Source: Nocardioides sp. Soil805 (lineage in GTDB: Bacteria > Actinomycetota > Actinomycetes > Propionibacteriales > Nocardioidaceae). From it: a DNA stretch of 64,000 nt. Under the pieces are notes generated by a model. That model did not search any database. It had not been told where the DNA came from and worked only from the letters and a program-made list of their open reading frames with translations. How positions within the stretch are numbered: position 1 is the first letter of the stretch; each line of letters starts with the position of its first letter. The position numbers and the translations under genes were made by a program. The DNA lies in NCBI RefSeq assembly GCF_001429625.1, contig NZ_LMSU01000002.1:885081-949080 (forward strand). The letters run 5' to 3'. This document shows, piece by piece, positions 19,701 to 30,476 of the stretch.

Positions 19701-20909
19701 ATGACGACCACCGCTGACACCCCCGTCGACCACACGCCCGCCGTCCGGACCCCCCACTTCGCGCTCGCCGTGCTGGCCCTGGCCATGGGCGGCTTCGCGA
19801 TCGGCACGACCGAGTTCGTGACGATGGGCCTGCTGCCCCAGATCGCCGCCGGCGTCGGCGTCTCCATCCCGACCGGTGGCCACGTGATCTCCGCCTACGC
19901 GCTCGGCGTCGTCGTCGGGGCCCCGCTGCTGGCCTTCCTCGGTGCCCGGCTGCCGCGCCGGGCGCTGCTGCTGGCGCTGATGGCCGCCTTCGCGGTGGGC
20001 AACGCGGCGAGCGCGCTCGCGACGTCGTACGGCGCGCTGATGGCGGCCCGCTTTGCCGCCGGCCTGCCCCACGGCGCCTACTTCGGCGTCGCGTCGCTCG
20101 TGGTGGCGAGCCTCGCGAGCCCGGCCCGCAAGGGTCGTGCGGTGGCGTCGGTGATGCTCGGGCTGAGCGTGGCCAACGTGGTGGGCGTGCCGGCTGCGAC
20201 GTGGATGGGCCAGAACCTCGGCTGGCGCTCGGCGTTCTGGGCGGTGACGGCGATGGGGGTGGTCACGCTGGCCCTGGTCGCGCTCTACGTGCCCTCGGTC
20301 GCCGGGGACAAGGACGCCTCGGGGCGCCGGGAGCTGCGCGCGTTCACGCTGCCGCAGGTGTGGCTGACCCTGCTGGCCGGAGCGATCGGCTTCGGCGGCA
20401 TGTTCGCCGTCTACTCCTACATCGCCCCCACCGTCACCGACGTGGGCGGGCTCTCCGAGGCCGCCGTGCCGGTCTTCCTGCTGGGCTTCGGGCTCGGCAT
20501 GGTCGCGGGCACCTGGCTGGCCGGGGTGATGGCCGACTGGTCGATCTTCCGCTCGCTGCTCATCGGCTCGGTCGGGATGGCGCTGTCCCTGCTGCTCTTC
20601 TGGTTGCTGGCGCCGTACGGCTGGGCCGCGCTGCCCGTCGTCTTCCTGATCACGGCACTGGGCTCCGTGCTGGTGGTCAACCTGCAGCTGCGCCTGATGG
20701 ACGTCGCCGGGGACGCGCAGACGCTCGGCGCGGCGATGAACCACGCGTCGCTCAACGTCGCCAACGCCCTCGGCGCGTGGCTGGGCGGTCTCGTCATCGC
20801 GGCCGGCGCCGGCTACCGCGCCCCCGCGCTGGTGGGGGTCGCGCTGAGCCTCGGCGGCCTCGTGGTGCTCCTGGTCTCCGCCGCCCTGCACCGCCGCGGC
20901 CGTTCCTGA
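19701..20909 (+). CDS. MFS transporter, DHA1 family exporter
   Basis: The protein is about 402 residues with twelve predicted membrane segments, a drug:H+ antiporter-1 type exporter close to the AraJ/NepI group. Early motifs include FAIGTTEFVTMGLLP and, between helices 2 and 3, FLGARLPRRALLL (motif A position). HGAYFGVASLVVA is typical of the arabinose/purine-ribonucleoside efflux branch. Start choice: ATG 19701 follows AGGTG closely; GTG 19692 follows GGAG by five bases and would add three residues. The substrate is not determined. Confidence 0.85.
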   Translation: MTTTADTPVDHTPAVRTPHFALAVLALAMGGFAIGTTEFVTMGLLPQIAAGVGVSIPTGGHVISAYALGVVVGAPLLAFLGARLPRRALLLALMAAFAVGNAASALATSYGALMAARFAAGLPHGAYFGVASLVVASLASPARKGRAVASVMLGLSVANVVGVPAATWMGQNLGWRSAFWAVTAMGVVTLALVALYVPSVAGDKDASGRRELRAFTLPQVWLTLLAGAIGFGGMFAVYSYIAPTVTDVGGLSEAAVPVFLLGFGLGMVAGTWLAGVMADWSIFRSLLIGSVGMALSLLLFWLLAPYGWAALPVVFLITALGSVLVVNLQLRLMDVAGDAQTLGAAMNHASLNVANALGAWLGGLVIAAGAGYRAPALVGVALSLGGLVVLLVSAALHRRGRS

Positions 20910-21073
20910 CCGTCCGGTGAACGGCCGGTGACGCCGGATGACACGCGTCGGCGAAACCGGAACCTGCCCGTAACACGGGCACAACGGTCCGTTAGCACTC
21001 CCGGCCGAGGATGGTCGTACGGCGCCGCCCGAGACCCGGGCCGCCCACACGACCAGACCCTGGGGAGGCCTCG

Positions 21074-21247
21074 ATGATCGAGCAGCAGGAGCACGGACAC
21101 CGCGACGACACCGAGCTGGAGCGCCGGCGACAGCTGCGCGACCGGCGTACGCACGACGTGGTCGAGCTGATCTCGCGCCGCGGCGAGCTGGTGGGCATCA
21201 ACCCCTGGGCCGACCACGTCATCGAGAGCGTCGCCTGGACCGCCTGA
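21074..21247 (+). CDS. Small charged protein, 57 residues
   Basis: A short frame starts at an ATG with a strong GGGGAGG five bases upstream. The N-terminal half is highly charged (begins MIEQQEHGHRDD, then ERRRQLRDRR), followed by VVELISRRGELVGINPWADH. No family is recognised. It lies between the MFS gene and the convergent lipase, ending seven bases from the lipase stop. The strong ribosome-binding site is the main reason to call it. Confidence 0.5.
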   Translation: MIEQQEHGHRDDTELERRRQLRDRRTHDVVELISRRGELVGINPWADHVIESVAWTA

Positions 21248-21254
21248 CCGCGGC

Positions 21255-22496
21255 TCAGAGCAGCCAGCAGCCGCTCACCTGGGGGAGCCCGGAGAACCGG
21301 GCCTCCCAGAAGAGCTGGGCCTCCGCGGCGAACGGGACGATGCCGCCGACGTGCAGCGGTGCCACGTTGGCCGAGAAGCGCACGTTGGCCCCCTTGTCGC
21401 ACCACGCCTTCGCCATCGCCTTGCCGACCGCGAAGGGGATTGTGTCGTCGAGGGTGGAGTGGCTGACCAGCACCGGCACCGTGGGCCTGGTCGTGCCGAT
21501 CCGCTGCGCCGCGATCACCGAGCGGAAGGGCTCCTGCCCCATCAGCTCCGACATCGGCCGCCCGTCGGCGCTCAGCGTCTCGGAGCGCACGAAGGCGTGG
21601 TCGAGCAGGTCGAAGACGCAGTCCTGCTCGACGGCGTCCATCGTCGCGCGCCCGGTGGCGTTGAGGTACGGGTCGAGGTCGATGTCGTAGCTCGCCGAGA
21701 GGCCGCGGAGGGCGAAGAAGGCGAACGCGGAGAACGGTCCGCCGTCGAGGTTGCGCGCCACCGCGTCGAGGTCGGCCGGCACGGCGCCCACGGCCGCGCC
21801 CTTGAGTCGCAGGTCGGGGGCGTAGGTCGGCGCCAGCTCCACCGCCGCGGCCGCGGCGCCGCCGCCCTGGGAGTAGCCCTGCAGCCCGACCGGGCTGCTG
21901 GCCGACAGGCCGGTGCCGGTCAGCCGCTGCGCGGCGCGCACCGCATCGAGGGTGGCCCGGCCCTGCGAGACGCGATCCATGTAGGTGTGCACGCCCTCGG
22001 TGCCCAGGCCCTCGTAGTCGGGCATCGCGATCGCGTAGCCGCGCTGCAGGAGGCCCTCCATGACGAGGCCCTCGTACTCGATGCCTTCCGAGAACTGCCG
22101 CGACGGGGCGCACCGGTCGCCCATCCCCTGGGTGCCCGGCGCGTAGCCGATCACCGGGCGGCTCCCGAGGCCGATCCACGGCGCGTCGGGCACCAGGACG
22201 GTGCCGCTGGCCGCGATGGCCTCGCCGGCGCGGTTGGTCGTGCGGTAGAGCACCCGGGTCGCGTTGCGGACCAGGCTGGTGGCGTCGAGGGGGTCGAGCA
22301 GGAAGCCGAGCTTCTCGGAGCGGATGACGGCCCCGTTGGCGGCCGGCAGCGTCGCCGGCGCCTCGTAGAAGGCGGGGCGTGGTGGCTCGTCCACCGCCGA
22401 CACCTCAGCCGAGACGGCCGGGGCGGCGACGAGGGCCGTGGCCAGCAGGGAGGCGGACAGGGACGCGACGAGGGCTCCGAGAGCGCGGGCTGTCAT
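21255..22496 (-). CDS. Secreted lipase (secretory lipase / LIP family)
   Basis: The protein is 413 residues with a Sec signal peptide (hydrophobic core ALVASLSASLLATALV, cleavage near AVSA). It is an alpha/beta hydrolase of the secretory lipase group. The nucleophile elbow is GYSQGG, the acid lies in STLDDTIPF, and the base His in APLHVGG near the C-terminus. An N-terminal oxyanion stretch YAPGTQGMGDRC carries the HGxx-like turn. Likely extracellular, acting on acylglycerols or esters. It is a single gene. Confidence 0.88.
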   Translation of the reverse strand: MTARALGALVASLSASLLATALVAAPAVSAEVSAVDEPPRPAFYEAPATLPAANGAVIRSEKLGFLLDPLDATSLVRNATRVLYRTTNRAGEAIAASGTVLVPDAPWIGLGSRPVIGYAPGTQGMGDRCAPSRQFSEGIEYEGLVMEGLLQRGYAIAMPDYEGLGTEGVHTYMDRVSQGRATLDAVRAAQRLTGTGLSASSPVGLQGYSQGGGAAAAAVELAPTYAPDLRLKGAAVGAVPADLDAVARNLDGGPFSAFAFFALRGLSASYDIDLDPYLNATGRATMDAVEQDCVFDLLDHAFVRSETLSADGRPMSELMGQEPFRSVIAAQRIGTTRPTVPVLVSHSTLDDTIPFAVGKAMAKAWCDKGANVRFSANVAPLHVGGIVPFAAEAQLFWEARFSGLPQVSGCWLL

Positions 22497-22565
22497 GGAC
22501 AGGCAGGTTACTCAGCAGTCACATGTCGTGACCAGCATCACGTGACCGAGGTCACACCCGCGGCC

Positions 22566-23615
22566 TCAGGTGTAGACCATGCCCATCCGCTCGCGGACCT
22601 CGTCCAGCGTCTGCTCGGCGACCTCGTTGGCGCGCGCGTTGCCGCGGCGCAGGATCTCGGCGACGTACGCCGGGTCCTTCTCGAGCTCGGCCCGTCGCGC
22701 CCGCAGCGGCTCGAGCTCGGTGTTGACGGCGTCGGTGAGCCGCTTCTTGAGCGCACCGCCGCCCCCGTCGCCGATCTCCTCGGCGACCGCCTCGGGGGCG
22801 GTGCCCTCGCACAGCGAGATGAGCAGCAGCAGGTTGGCGACCTCGGGACGGTCGTCGGGGTCGTAGGTGATGACCCGGTCGGAGTCGGTCTTGGCGCCCT
22901 TGATCTTCTTCGCCGTCTCGTCGGCGCTCATCCGCAGCTCGATGACGTTTCCCTTGGACTTGCTCATCTTGGTGCCGTCGGTGCCCAGGATCAGCGTCGC
23001 CTCGGACAGCAGCGCACCGGGCTCGGGGAAGGTCTTGCCGTAGCGGTCGTTGAACCGGCGGGCGATGACGCGGGTCTGCTCGAGGTGCGGCAGCTGGTCG
23101 CGACCGACCGGCACGACGTTGGCCTTGCAGAACAGGATGTCGGCCGCCTGGTGGACCGGGTAGGTCAGCAGCAGCCCGCCGATCGAGGTGATGCCGGCCG
23201 TGGCCGCCTCGTCCTTGACGGTGGGGTTGCGCTGGAGCTCGGCCACGCTGACGAGGCTGAGGAAGGGCAGCATCAGCTGGTTGAGGGCCGGGACCGAGGA
23301 GTGCGTGAAGATCGTCGCCCGCTCGGGGTCGAGGCCGGCGGCGATGTTGTCGATGACCAGGCCCCGCACGTTGCCGGCGACGTCGCCGAGCGCCTCGCGG
23401 TCGGTGATCACCTGGTAGTCCGCCACGAGCTGCCAGATCTCCGCACCGCGCTGCTGGAGCCGGACCCGGTTGCGGATCGAGGCGAAGTAGTGCCCGATGT
23501 GCAGGGCGCCGGTCGGGCGGTCGCCGGTCAGCATGCGCAGCGAGCCGGGGTCGGTGTCGAGGAGCTTGTCGAGCTCGGCGCTGCGGGCGAGGGCTGCCTG
23601 GTAGGACTCGGTCAC
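22566..23615 (-). CDS. trpS: Tryptophanyl-tRNA synthetase
   Basis: This 349-residue class I synthetase charges tRNA-Trp. The HIGH signature is in GALHIGHYFAS and the KMSKS loop in GTKMSKSKGN. The tryptophan pocket region includes DYQVITDRE and VPVGRDQLPHLEQTR. The GTG start at 23615 is preceded six bases upstream by TAGACT, indicating a leaderless mRNA. It is divergent from the 2H phosphoesterase gene. Confidence 0.97.
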   Translation of the reverse strand: MTESYQAALARSAELDKLLDTDPGSLRMLTGDRPTGALHIGHYFASIRNRVRLQQRGAEIWQLVADYQVITDREALGDVAGNVRGLVIDNIAAGLDPERATIFTHSSVPALNQLMLPFLSLVSVAELQRNPTVKDEAATAGITSIGGLLLTYPVHQAADILFCKANVVPVGRDQLPHLEQTRVIARRFNDRYGKTFPEPGALLSEATLILGTDGTKMSKSKGNVIELRMSADETAKKIKGAKTDSDRVITYDPDDRPEVANLLLLISLCEGTAPEAVAEEIGDGGGGALKKRLTDAVNTELEPLRARRAELEKDPAYVAEILRRGNARANEVAEQTLDEVRERMGMVYT

Positions 23616-23621
23616 CCGGGG

Positions 23622-23627
23622 AGTCTA
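23622..23627 (-). promoter_or_regulatory. -10 box of probable leaderless trpS transcript
   Basis: TAGACT on the minus strand is separated by six bases from the trpS GTG. It is a good TANNNT match, and no ribosome-binding site lies in between. Confidence 0.4.
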
Positions 23628-23681
23628 TGAACCGGGGCCGTGCGGACGCGAACGGGATGGGCCGTTAGGGTCGGAGCCGTG

Positions 23682-24197
23682 GTGACCATCGGTGTGGCAG
23701 TGGCTATCCCCGAGCCGTGGGCGACGCAGCTCCAGGACTACCGCACCTCCGTGGGCGACGTCACCGCGACGCAGATCCCCACCCACATCACGCTGATCCC
23801 GCCGGTCGAGGTCCCCGCCGAGGACCTGCCCGCCGTCGAGGCCCACCTCGGCGAGGCGGCGTCCGGGCTCGCGGCCTTCCGGATCCACCTGCGCGGCACC
23901 GGCACCTTCCGCCCCGTGTCGCCCGTCGTCTTCGTGACGCTGGTCGAGGGCATCTCCGAGGTGGAGCTGCTGGCGGATGCCGTACGCCGTGGTCCGCTCG
24001 CGATGGACCTGCACTTCCCGTTCCACCCGCACGTGACCGTCGCCCACCACCTGGGCGACGCACAGCTCGACCGGGCCTTCGCGGAGCTCTCGGACTTCGA
24101 GTGCGAGTTCACCGCCGGCGCCTTCTCGCTCTACGTCCACGACGAGGGTGCGGGGTGGCAGCCCACCCGGGAGTTCGCCCTGCAGCCCACCGCCTGA
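23682..24197 (+). CDS. 2'-5' RNA ligase / 2H phosphoesterase family protein
   Basis: The protein is 171 residues. It has two HxT/S motifs typical of the 2H phosphoesterase superfamily: HITLIP (about residue 38) and HPHVTVAHH (about residue 112). Such proteins act on 2'-5' linked or cyclic phosphate ends of RNA. The GTG at 23682 has GGAG five bases upstream and gives the usual MTIGVAVAIPEPW; an adjacent GTG at 23679 is possible. It is followed after 14 bases by the YihY gene. The substrate is unknown. Confidence 0.85.
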   Translation: MTIGVAVAIPEPWATQLQDYRTSVGDVTATQIPTHITLIPPVEVPAEDLPAVEAHLGEAASGLAAFRIHLRGTGTFRPVSPVVFVTLVEGISEVELLADAVRRGPLAMDLHFPFHPHVTVAHHLGDAQLDRAFAELSDFECEFTAGAFSLYVHDEGAGWQPTREFALQPTA

Positions 24198-24211
24198 TCT
24201 CGGGAGTCCGC

Positions 24212-25279
24212 ATGTCACGCCTCGACTCGGCCAAGCAACGCATCGAGTCCGCCCGGGAGCGCTGGTCCCTGCTCGACCACCTCGTGCGGACCTTCCAGCA
24301 CTACGGCAGCGTCAACGGCAGCGCGCTCGCCGCGGCCGTGACCTACTTCGCGTTCCTGTCCTTCTTCCCGATCGTCGCGCTCGCCTTCGCCGTGGTCGGG
24401 TTCGTGTCCGCCGCCTACCCCAACGCCGAGCGTGACCTCGTGACCGCCATCGACGACGTGCTGCCCGGCATCGTCGGCAACGGGCCGGGGGAGCTGAGCA
24501 TCGACACCCTCCAGGGCTCGGTGCCGGGGATCGTCAGCGTCGGCCTGCTCGTCGCGCTCTACTCCGGCCTCGGCTGGCTGTCGGGGATGCGGGCCGCGCT
24601 CGTCGCGATCTTCGAGGAGCCGGACAAGGAGCAGCCCAACTTCGTCTGGGGCAAGCTCCGCGACATCCTCGCCCTCGTGACGCTGGGCACCGTGCTGCTC
24701 CTGAGCGTGGCGGTCTCAGGGGTGGCGACCAAGCTGGCGAAGCCGATCCTGGAGTTCTTCGAGCTGGGCGCGGGCGTGGAGCCCGTGGTGTGGGTGATCG
24801 GCCTCGCACTGGGCCTGGTGGCCAGCACGGTGCTCTTCTTCGCCTTCTTCCGGGTCCTCGCCGCGCCCCCGGTCCCGGCCCGCTCGCTGTGGTCCGGCGC
24901 GCTGCTCGGTGCGCTGGCCTTCGAGGTGCTCAAGCAGCTCTCGACCTTCCTGCTCGCCGGCACCAAGGACCAGCCGGCCGCCCAGGCCTTCGGGATCGCG
25001 CTCATCCTCGTCGTGTGGATGAACTACTTCTCGCGGGTCGTGGTCCTCGCCGCGGCGTGGGCCCACACGTCGCCGGCCGCGCGCGAGCAGCGCGAGCGCG
25101 ACGCGTGGCGCGAGGGCGACGTGGAGGGTCCGCAGATCGACCTGCGCCAAGCGGTCGAGCACAGTCCCACGCTCGCGTCCGCCGGGCCGTCCACGGGAGC
25201 ACTCGGTCCCACCGGGGCCTTCGCGGCAGGCGCCGCGACCATGCTGGCGCTCGTCGCCGTCACCAGGAGGAGGAAGTGA
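24212..25279 (+). CDS. YihY/BrkB family inner-membrane protein
   Basis: The protein is 355 residues with about six membrane spans. The family core ALAAAVTYFAFLSFFPIVAL opens the membrane domain, and later VWGKLRDILALV and the conserved LVVWMNYFSRVVVLAAAWAH appear. The C-terminal 80 residues are a hydrophilic linker and a final hydrophobic patch before a TRRRK end. The family (formerly called ribonuclease BN) has no agreed function. The stop overlaps or nearly meets the next gene. Confidence 0.88.
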   Translation: MSRLDSAKQRIESARERWSLLDHLVRTFQHYGSVNGSALAAAVTYFAFLSFFPIVALAFAVVGFVSAAYPNAERDLVTAIDDVLPGIVGNGPGELSIDTLQGSVPGIVSVGLLVALYSGLGWLSGMRAALVAIFEEPDKEQPNFVWGKLRDILALVTLGTVLLLSVAVSGVATKLAKPILEFFELGAGVEPVVWVIGLALGLVASTVLFFAFFRVLAAPPVPARSLWSGALLGALAFEVLKQLSTFLLAGTKDQPAAQAFGIALILVVWMNYFSRVVVLAAAWAHTSPAAREQRERDAWREGDVEGPQIDLRQAVEHSPTLASAGPSTGALGPTGAFAAGAATMLALVAVTRRRK

Positions 25280-25281
25280 GC

Positions 25282-25503
25282 ATGCAGATGACCCGCAAGC
25301 ACGGGGTGTTCCTGGTCGGGGTGGCCGTCTGGAGCTTCTTCACCTGGGGGATGTTCACCAAGAACCTGTACGCCGCCCACGCGGCCGGCGAGGACCGTCC
25401 GGCCGGCTACTGGATCGCCCACTCGGTCCTGATCGTCGTCAACGTGCTGCTCGGTGGCGTGTTCGCCGCCTGGGGCGCGAAGGTGCTGCGCGCGTCCCGC
25501 TGA
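25282..25503 (+). CDS. SCO4848-like small membrane protein
   Basis: The protein is 73 residues with two hydrophobic segments (GVFLVGVAVWSFFTWGMF and SVLIVVNVLLGGVFAAWG) joined by a short polar loop. It resembles the actinobacterial SCO4848 family, which likewise sits near a YihY gene. AGGAGGAGGAA lies just upstream of ATG 25282. A GTG at 25276 overlapping the YihY stop would add two residues. Function is unknown. Confidence 0.7.
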   Translation: MQMTRKHGVFLVGVAVWSFFTWGMFTKNLYAAHAAGEDRPAGYWIAHSVLIVVNVLLGGVFAAWGAKVLRASR

Positions 25504-25509
25504 GGCTGC

Positions 25510-26859
25510 TCAGGACTCCCGCAGCCGGCTGCGGAGCTTGGCGTTGCGCTCGCGGGTGGCCGTGATCTGCTCGGTCGCGTGGGCCAGCTCCCGGTGCAGG
25601 CGGTCGATCTCGACCTTCGCCACGTCGATGGCCTCGCTCATCCGCACGTGCTCCTCGTGACCGCGTGCCACGAACTCCTCCAGGTCGCGCACCCGGGCGT
25701 CGCGCGGGTCCTCCTCGATCGTGGAGGTGTTGGTGACGACCGGCAGCTCCCGGGTCCACTTGGTGGCCAGCATGGCCTCGGAGTGGCGGTAGCTCTCGTC
25801 GAGCTCGTGGTACAGCGAGTTGTGGTGGCAGGGGAGGTCGAGGACCGCCGTCCAGCCGCCCGCCTCGTGCACGGTCAGGGCGAGGTCGGTGCCGTAGAGG
25901 TGCCACCCGACCCGCGGCTCGACCCGCAGGTCGGTGTCCCGCGGCACGATCAGCACCAGCTCGTCGAGGCCGTCCACGCGCGCCGGCAGCTCGCGCGGCA
26001 TCCGCAGCAGGTGGTCGCGGTCGACGACGTGGCCCACGTGCTCGCGACCGCCCTCGCGGTAGCGCACGCCGAACGGCCCGGCGAGCGCCGGCGGTGTGCC
26101 ACCGGCCGAGGCCAGCTCCCACTGCCGGACCAGGCGCTCGGGCCACCAGGAGGGCACGTAGATGTCCTGCTGGATCATCACCACCAGGTCGTGCTCGGCC
26201 TCGTGGAGGCCGCGGTTGAGGCCCTCCGCGGCGCTCGTCATGCCCCGGTAGGTGAGCAGCTGGTGGGGGCTGTCGGGGCCGAAGACCGGCGAGGCCAGCA
26301 GGTTGTGGGCCAGCTGGCGGTCGTCGTTGACGCACGCGACGAAGCTCACCGGGCGCTGGTCGCGGACCGCCTCGGCGCCGGTGTCCGGCACGTCGGTGAC
26401 CGGGTCGGCGACGTACAGGTAACCCTCGGCCCCCAGGTGGTGGGCCGCCCGGGCGACGTCGACCCGCAGGTGCTGCAGCAGCGGGGTGGCGGCGTCGAGG
26501 AGGGCCGGGTCGACCTCGCCGATGAGGGTCTCGACGATGTCGGGGGAGAAGCCGGCCTCGAGCAGGAGCTTGAAACCGGTCGCGTACCCGTGGACGTGAC
26601 CCGGGCCGGGACGGACGTACGACGCCTGGGCAGGGTCGCTGCGCAGGTGCAGCACCACCGAGTCCGCCGTCGCCCCGTTGGCCATCGCGACGACCAGCCG
26701 GCCGCCCTCGGGCAGCGACGCCCGCGCCCGCCGCAGCTCGGCGAGCGGGTCGTCGTACGCGTCCAGCGGTTGCGGGAGCGCGGTGGCGCCGAGACGCGTG
26801 GCGAGGGCCGTCGCGGCCGTCGCCAGGCGCTCGGCGAGCTGACCCGGGGCGTCGCTCAA
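25510..26859 (-). CDS. GT2-like glycosyltransferase with C-terminal coiled coil
   Basis: The protein is 449 residues. The central part resembles a GT-A fold glycosyltransferase: SFVACVNDD opens the nucleotide-sugar domain, GLNRGLHEAEHDLVVMIQQD gives the acidic metal-binding site before IYVPSWW, and later WHLYGTDLALTVHEAG follows. Residues 405-449 form a heptad-rich helix. The start is an unusual TTG one base after the sdhB stop (TGAGTTG), so translation may depend on coupling to sdhB. The acceptor is unknown; a cell-envelope polysaccharide is a guess. Confidence 0.7.
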   Translation of the reverse strand: MSDAPGQLAERLATAATALATRLGATALPQPLDAYDDPLAELRRARASLPEGGRLVVAMANGATADSVVLHLRSDPAQASYVRPGPGHVHGYATGFKLLLEAGFSPDIVETLIGEVDPALLDAATPLLQHLRVDVARAAHHLGAEGYLYVADPVTDVPDTGAEAVRDQRPVSFVACVNDDRQLAHNLLASPVFGPDSPHQLLTYRGMTSAAEGLNRGLHEAEHDLVVMIQQDIYVPSWWPERLVRQWELASAGGTPPALAGPFGVRYREGGREHVGHVVDRDHLLRMPRELPARVDGLDELVLIVPRDTDLRVEPRVGWHLYGTDLALTVHEAGGWTAVLDLPCHHNSLYHELDESYRHSEAMLATKWTRELPVVTNTSTIEEDPRDARVRDLEEFVARGHEEHVRMSEAIDVAKVEIDRLHRELAHATEQITATRERNAKLRSRLRES

Positions 26860-26860
26860 C

Positions 26861-27600
26861 TCAGTGACCGTGCTTGAGCGCGGTGCGCAGGTCCTTGTTG
26901 AGCTGGCTGATCACGTCGAGCGGGATCTCCTTGGGGCACGCGGCCGCGCACTCGCCGATGTTGGTGCAGCCGCCGAAGCCCTCGTGGTCGTGCTGGCCGA
27001 CCATGTTGACGACCCGCTGGTCACGCTCGGGCTGTCCCTGCGGGAGCTCGCCGAGGTGCGTGATCTTCGCGCCCATGAAGAGCGAGGCCGACCCGTTGGG
27101 GCACGCCGCCACGCAGGCGCCGCAGCCGATGCAGGTGGCCATGTTGAAGGAGCGCAGCGCCTTGTCGCGGGGGACCGGCACCGAGTTGGCCTCGGGGGCC
27201 GAGCCGGTGTTGGCGGAGATGAAGCCGCCCTGCTGGATGATCCGGTCGAACGCGCCACGGTCGACGACGAGGTCCTTGACGACCGGGAACGCGTCGGCGC
27301 GCCACGGCTCGATGGTGATCTCGTCGCCGTCCTTGAAGGAGCGCATGTGCAGCTGGCAGGTCGTGGTGACCTCCGGGCCGTGGGCCTGACCGTTGATCAT
27401 CAGGCCGCACGTGCCGCAGATGCCCTCGCGGCAGTCGGAGTCGAACGCGATCGGCTCCTCGCCCTTGGCGTTGAGCTGCTCGTTGAGCACGTCGAGCATC
27501 TCGAGGAAGGACATGTCCTCCGAGACGCCGTCGAGCGCGTAGGTACGCATCTCGCCCGTCGCCGCGGCGTCGGCCTGGCGCCAGATGTTGAGCGTGAGCT

Positions 27601-27604
<4 letters not shown>
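26861..27604 (-). CDS. sdhB: Succinate dehydrogenase iron-sulfur subunit
   Basis: SdhB (247 residues) passes electrons from the flavoprotein to quinone. It has the three expected clusters: [10 protein letters not shown] for 2Fe-2[13 protein letters not shown] for 4Fe-4S, and [12 protein letters not shown] for the 3Fe-4S site. Its GTG start overlaps the sdhA stop as GTGA. The set sdhC-sdhA-sdhB with a single cytochrome subunit is the type B form found in Actinobacteria, which usually uses menaquinone. Confidence 0.96.
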
Positions 27605-29655
<2,051 letters not shown>

Positions 29656-29668
29656 GTCTGGGGCTCCC

Positions 29669-30382
29669 TTACTTGGAGATGACGCCGAGGAGGACGAACA
29701 GGGGCACCAGCGAGAAGCCGCCGGCGATGACGACCGCGAGCACCCAGCCGGCGGTCTTCGCCCGCGTGCGCGCCGCGGCGGTGCCGGTGAGGCCCAGGGT
29801 CTGCAACGCGCTCCAGGTGCCGTGGTGCAGGTGCAGGCCGAGGGCGAGCATCGCGACGAGGTAGATGATCGTCATCCACCACAGGTCGAAGGTGTCGACC
29901 ATCAGGTTGTACGGGTCGTTGGTCGCGCCACCGGACGGGTTGATCTTCCCGATGGTGAAGTTGAGCAGGTGCCACACCAGGAAGACCAGGATGGTGACGC
30001 CGCCCCAGCGCATCGTGCGCGAGGAGAGCGAGGAGGACCGGTTCTTCTTCACGGCGTACTTCTGGGTGCGGGCCGTGGAGGCCCGTCGTGCCAGGGCGTA
30101 CGCCGAGGCCACGTGGACGACCAGCGCGGCGATCAGGCCGACGCGCACGATCCACAGCAGGCCCTCGTAGGGCAGGATCGGCTCGCCGAAGGTGCGCAGG
30201 TGGTGGGCGTACTCGTTGAAGGCGTCATGGCCGGCGAAGGCCTTGAGGTTGCCGTACATGTGCACGAGCACGAAGCCGATGAAGACGATGCCACTGGCGG
30301 CCATCAGGATCTTGAGCGTGATGGTCGAACGGGCCGCCCGGGAACCCTTCACCAGGGTCGGGGCTGAAGTATGGGTTGCCAC
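29669..30382 (-). CDS. sdhC: Succinate dehydrogenase cytochrome b subunit (type B, single anchor)
   Basis: The protein is about 237 residues with five hydrophobic segments. Histidines lie in [34 protein letters not shown] and [13 protein letters not shown], positioned for two heme b groups. This is the diheme cytochrome b558 of type B enzymes; there is no separate sdhD. The start is uncertain: GTG 30382 gives [16 protein letters not shown] 30391 adds three residues, and ATG 30436 adds eighteen. The upstream gap 30437-30476 is short, so the promoter may lie in or near the end of the glycosyltransferase gene. Confidence 0.9.
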   Translation of the reverse strand: MATHTSAPTLVKGSRAARSTITLKILMAASGIVFIGFVLVHMYGNLKAFAGHDAFNEYAHHLRTFGEPILPYEGLLWIVRVGLIAALVVHVASAYALARRASTARTQKYAVKKNRSSSLSSRTMRWGGVTILVFLVWHLLNFTIGKINPSGGATNDPYNLMVDTFDLWWMTIIYLVAMLALGLHLHHGTWSALQTLGLTGTAAARTRAKTAGWVLAVVIAGGFSLVPLFVLLGVISK

Positions 30383-30476
30383 GGGGGTCACGGTACCGCC
30401 AGCGACCGCACGTGTGGGGGCGGGGGAGTGTGACATACGTCGGGTTAGGCGACCCTTAGCGACTAGCTCGGCGGGG

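Noticed and set aside
20993..21015. TTAGCACTC as a CIRCE heat-shock element
   Set aside because: Only one half is present; the expected GAGTGCTAA after nine bases is missing and no chaperone gene follows.
30437..30476. TTAGGCGACCCTTAG as a DtxR/IdeR iron box before sdhC
   Set aside because: It resembles part of the 19-base consensus but the two halves do not form a proper inverted repeat.
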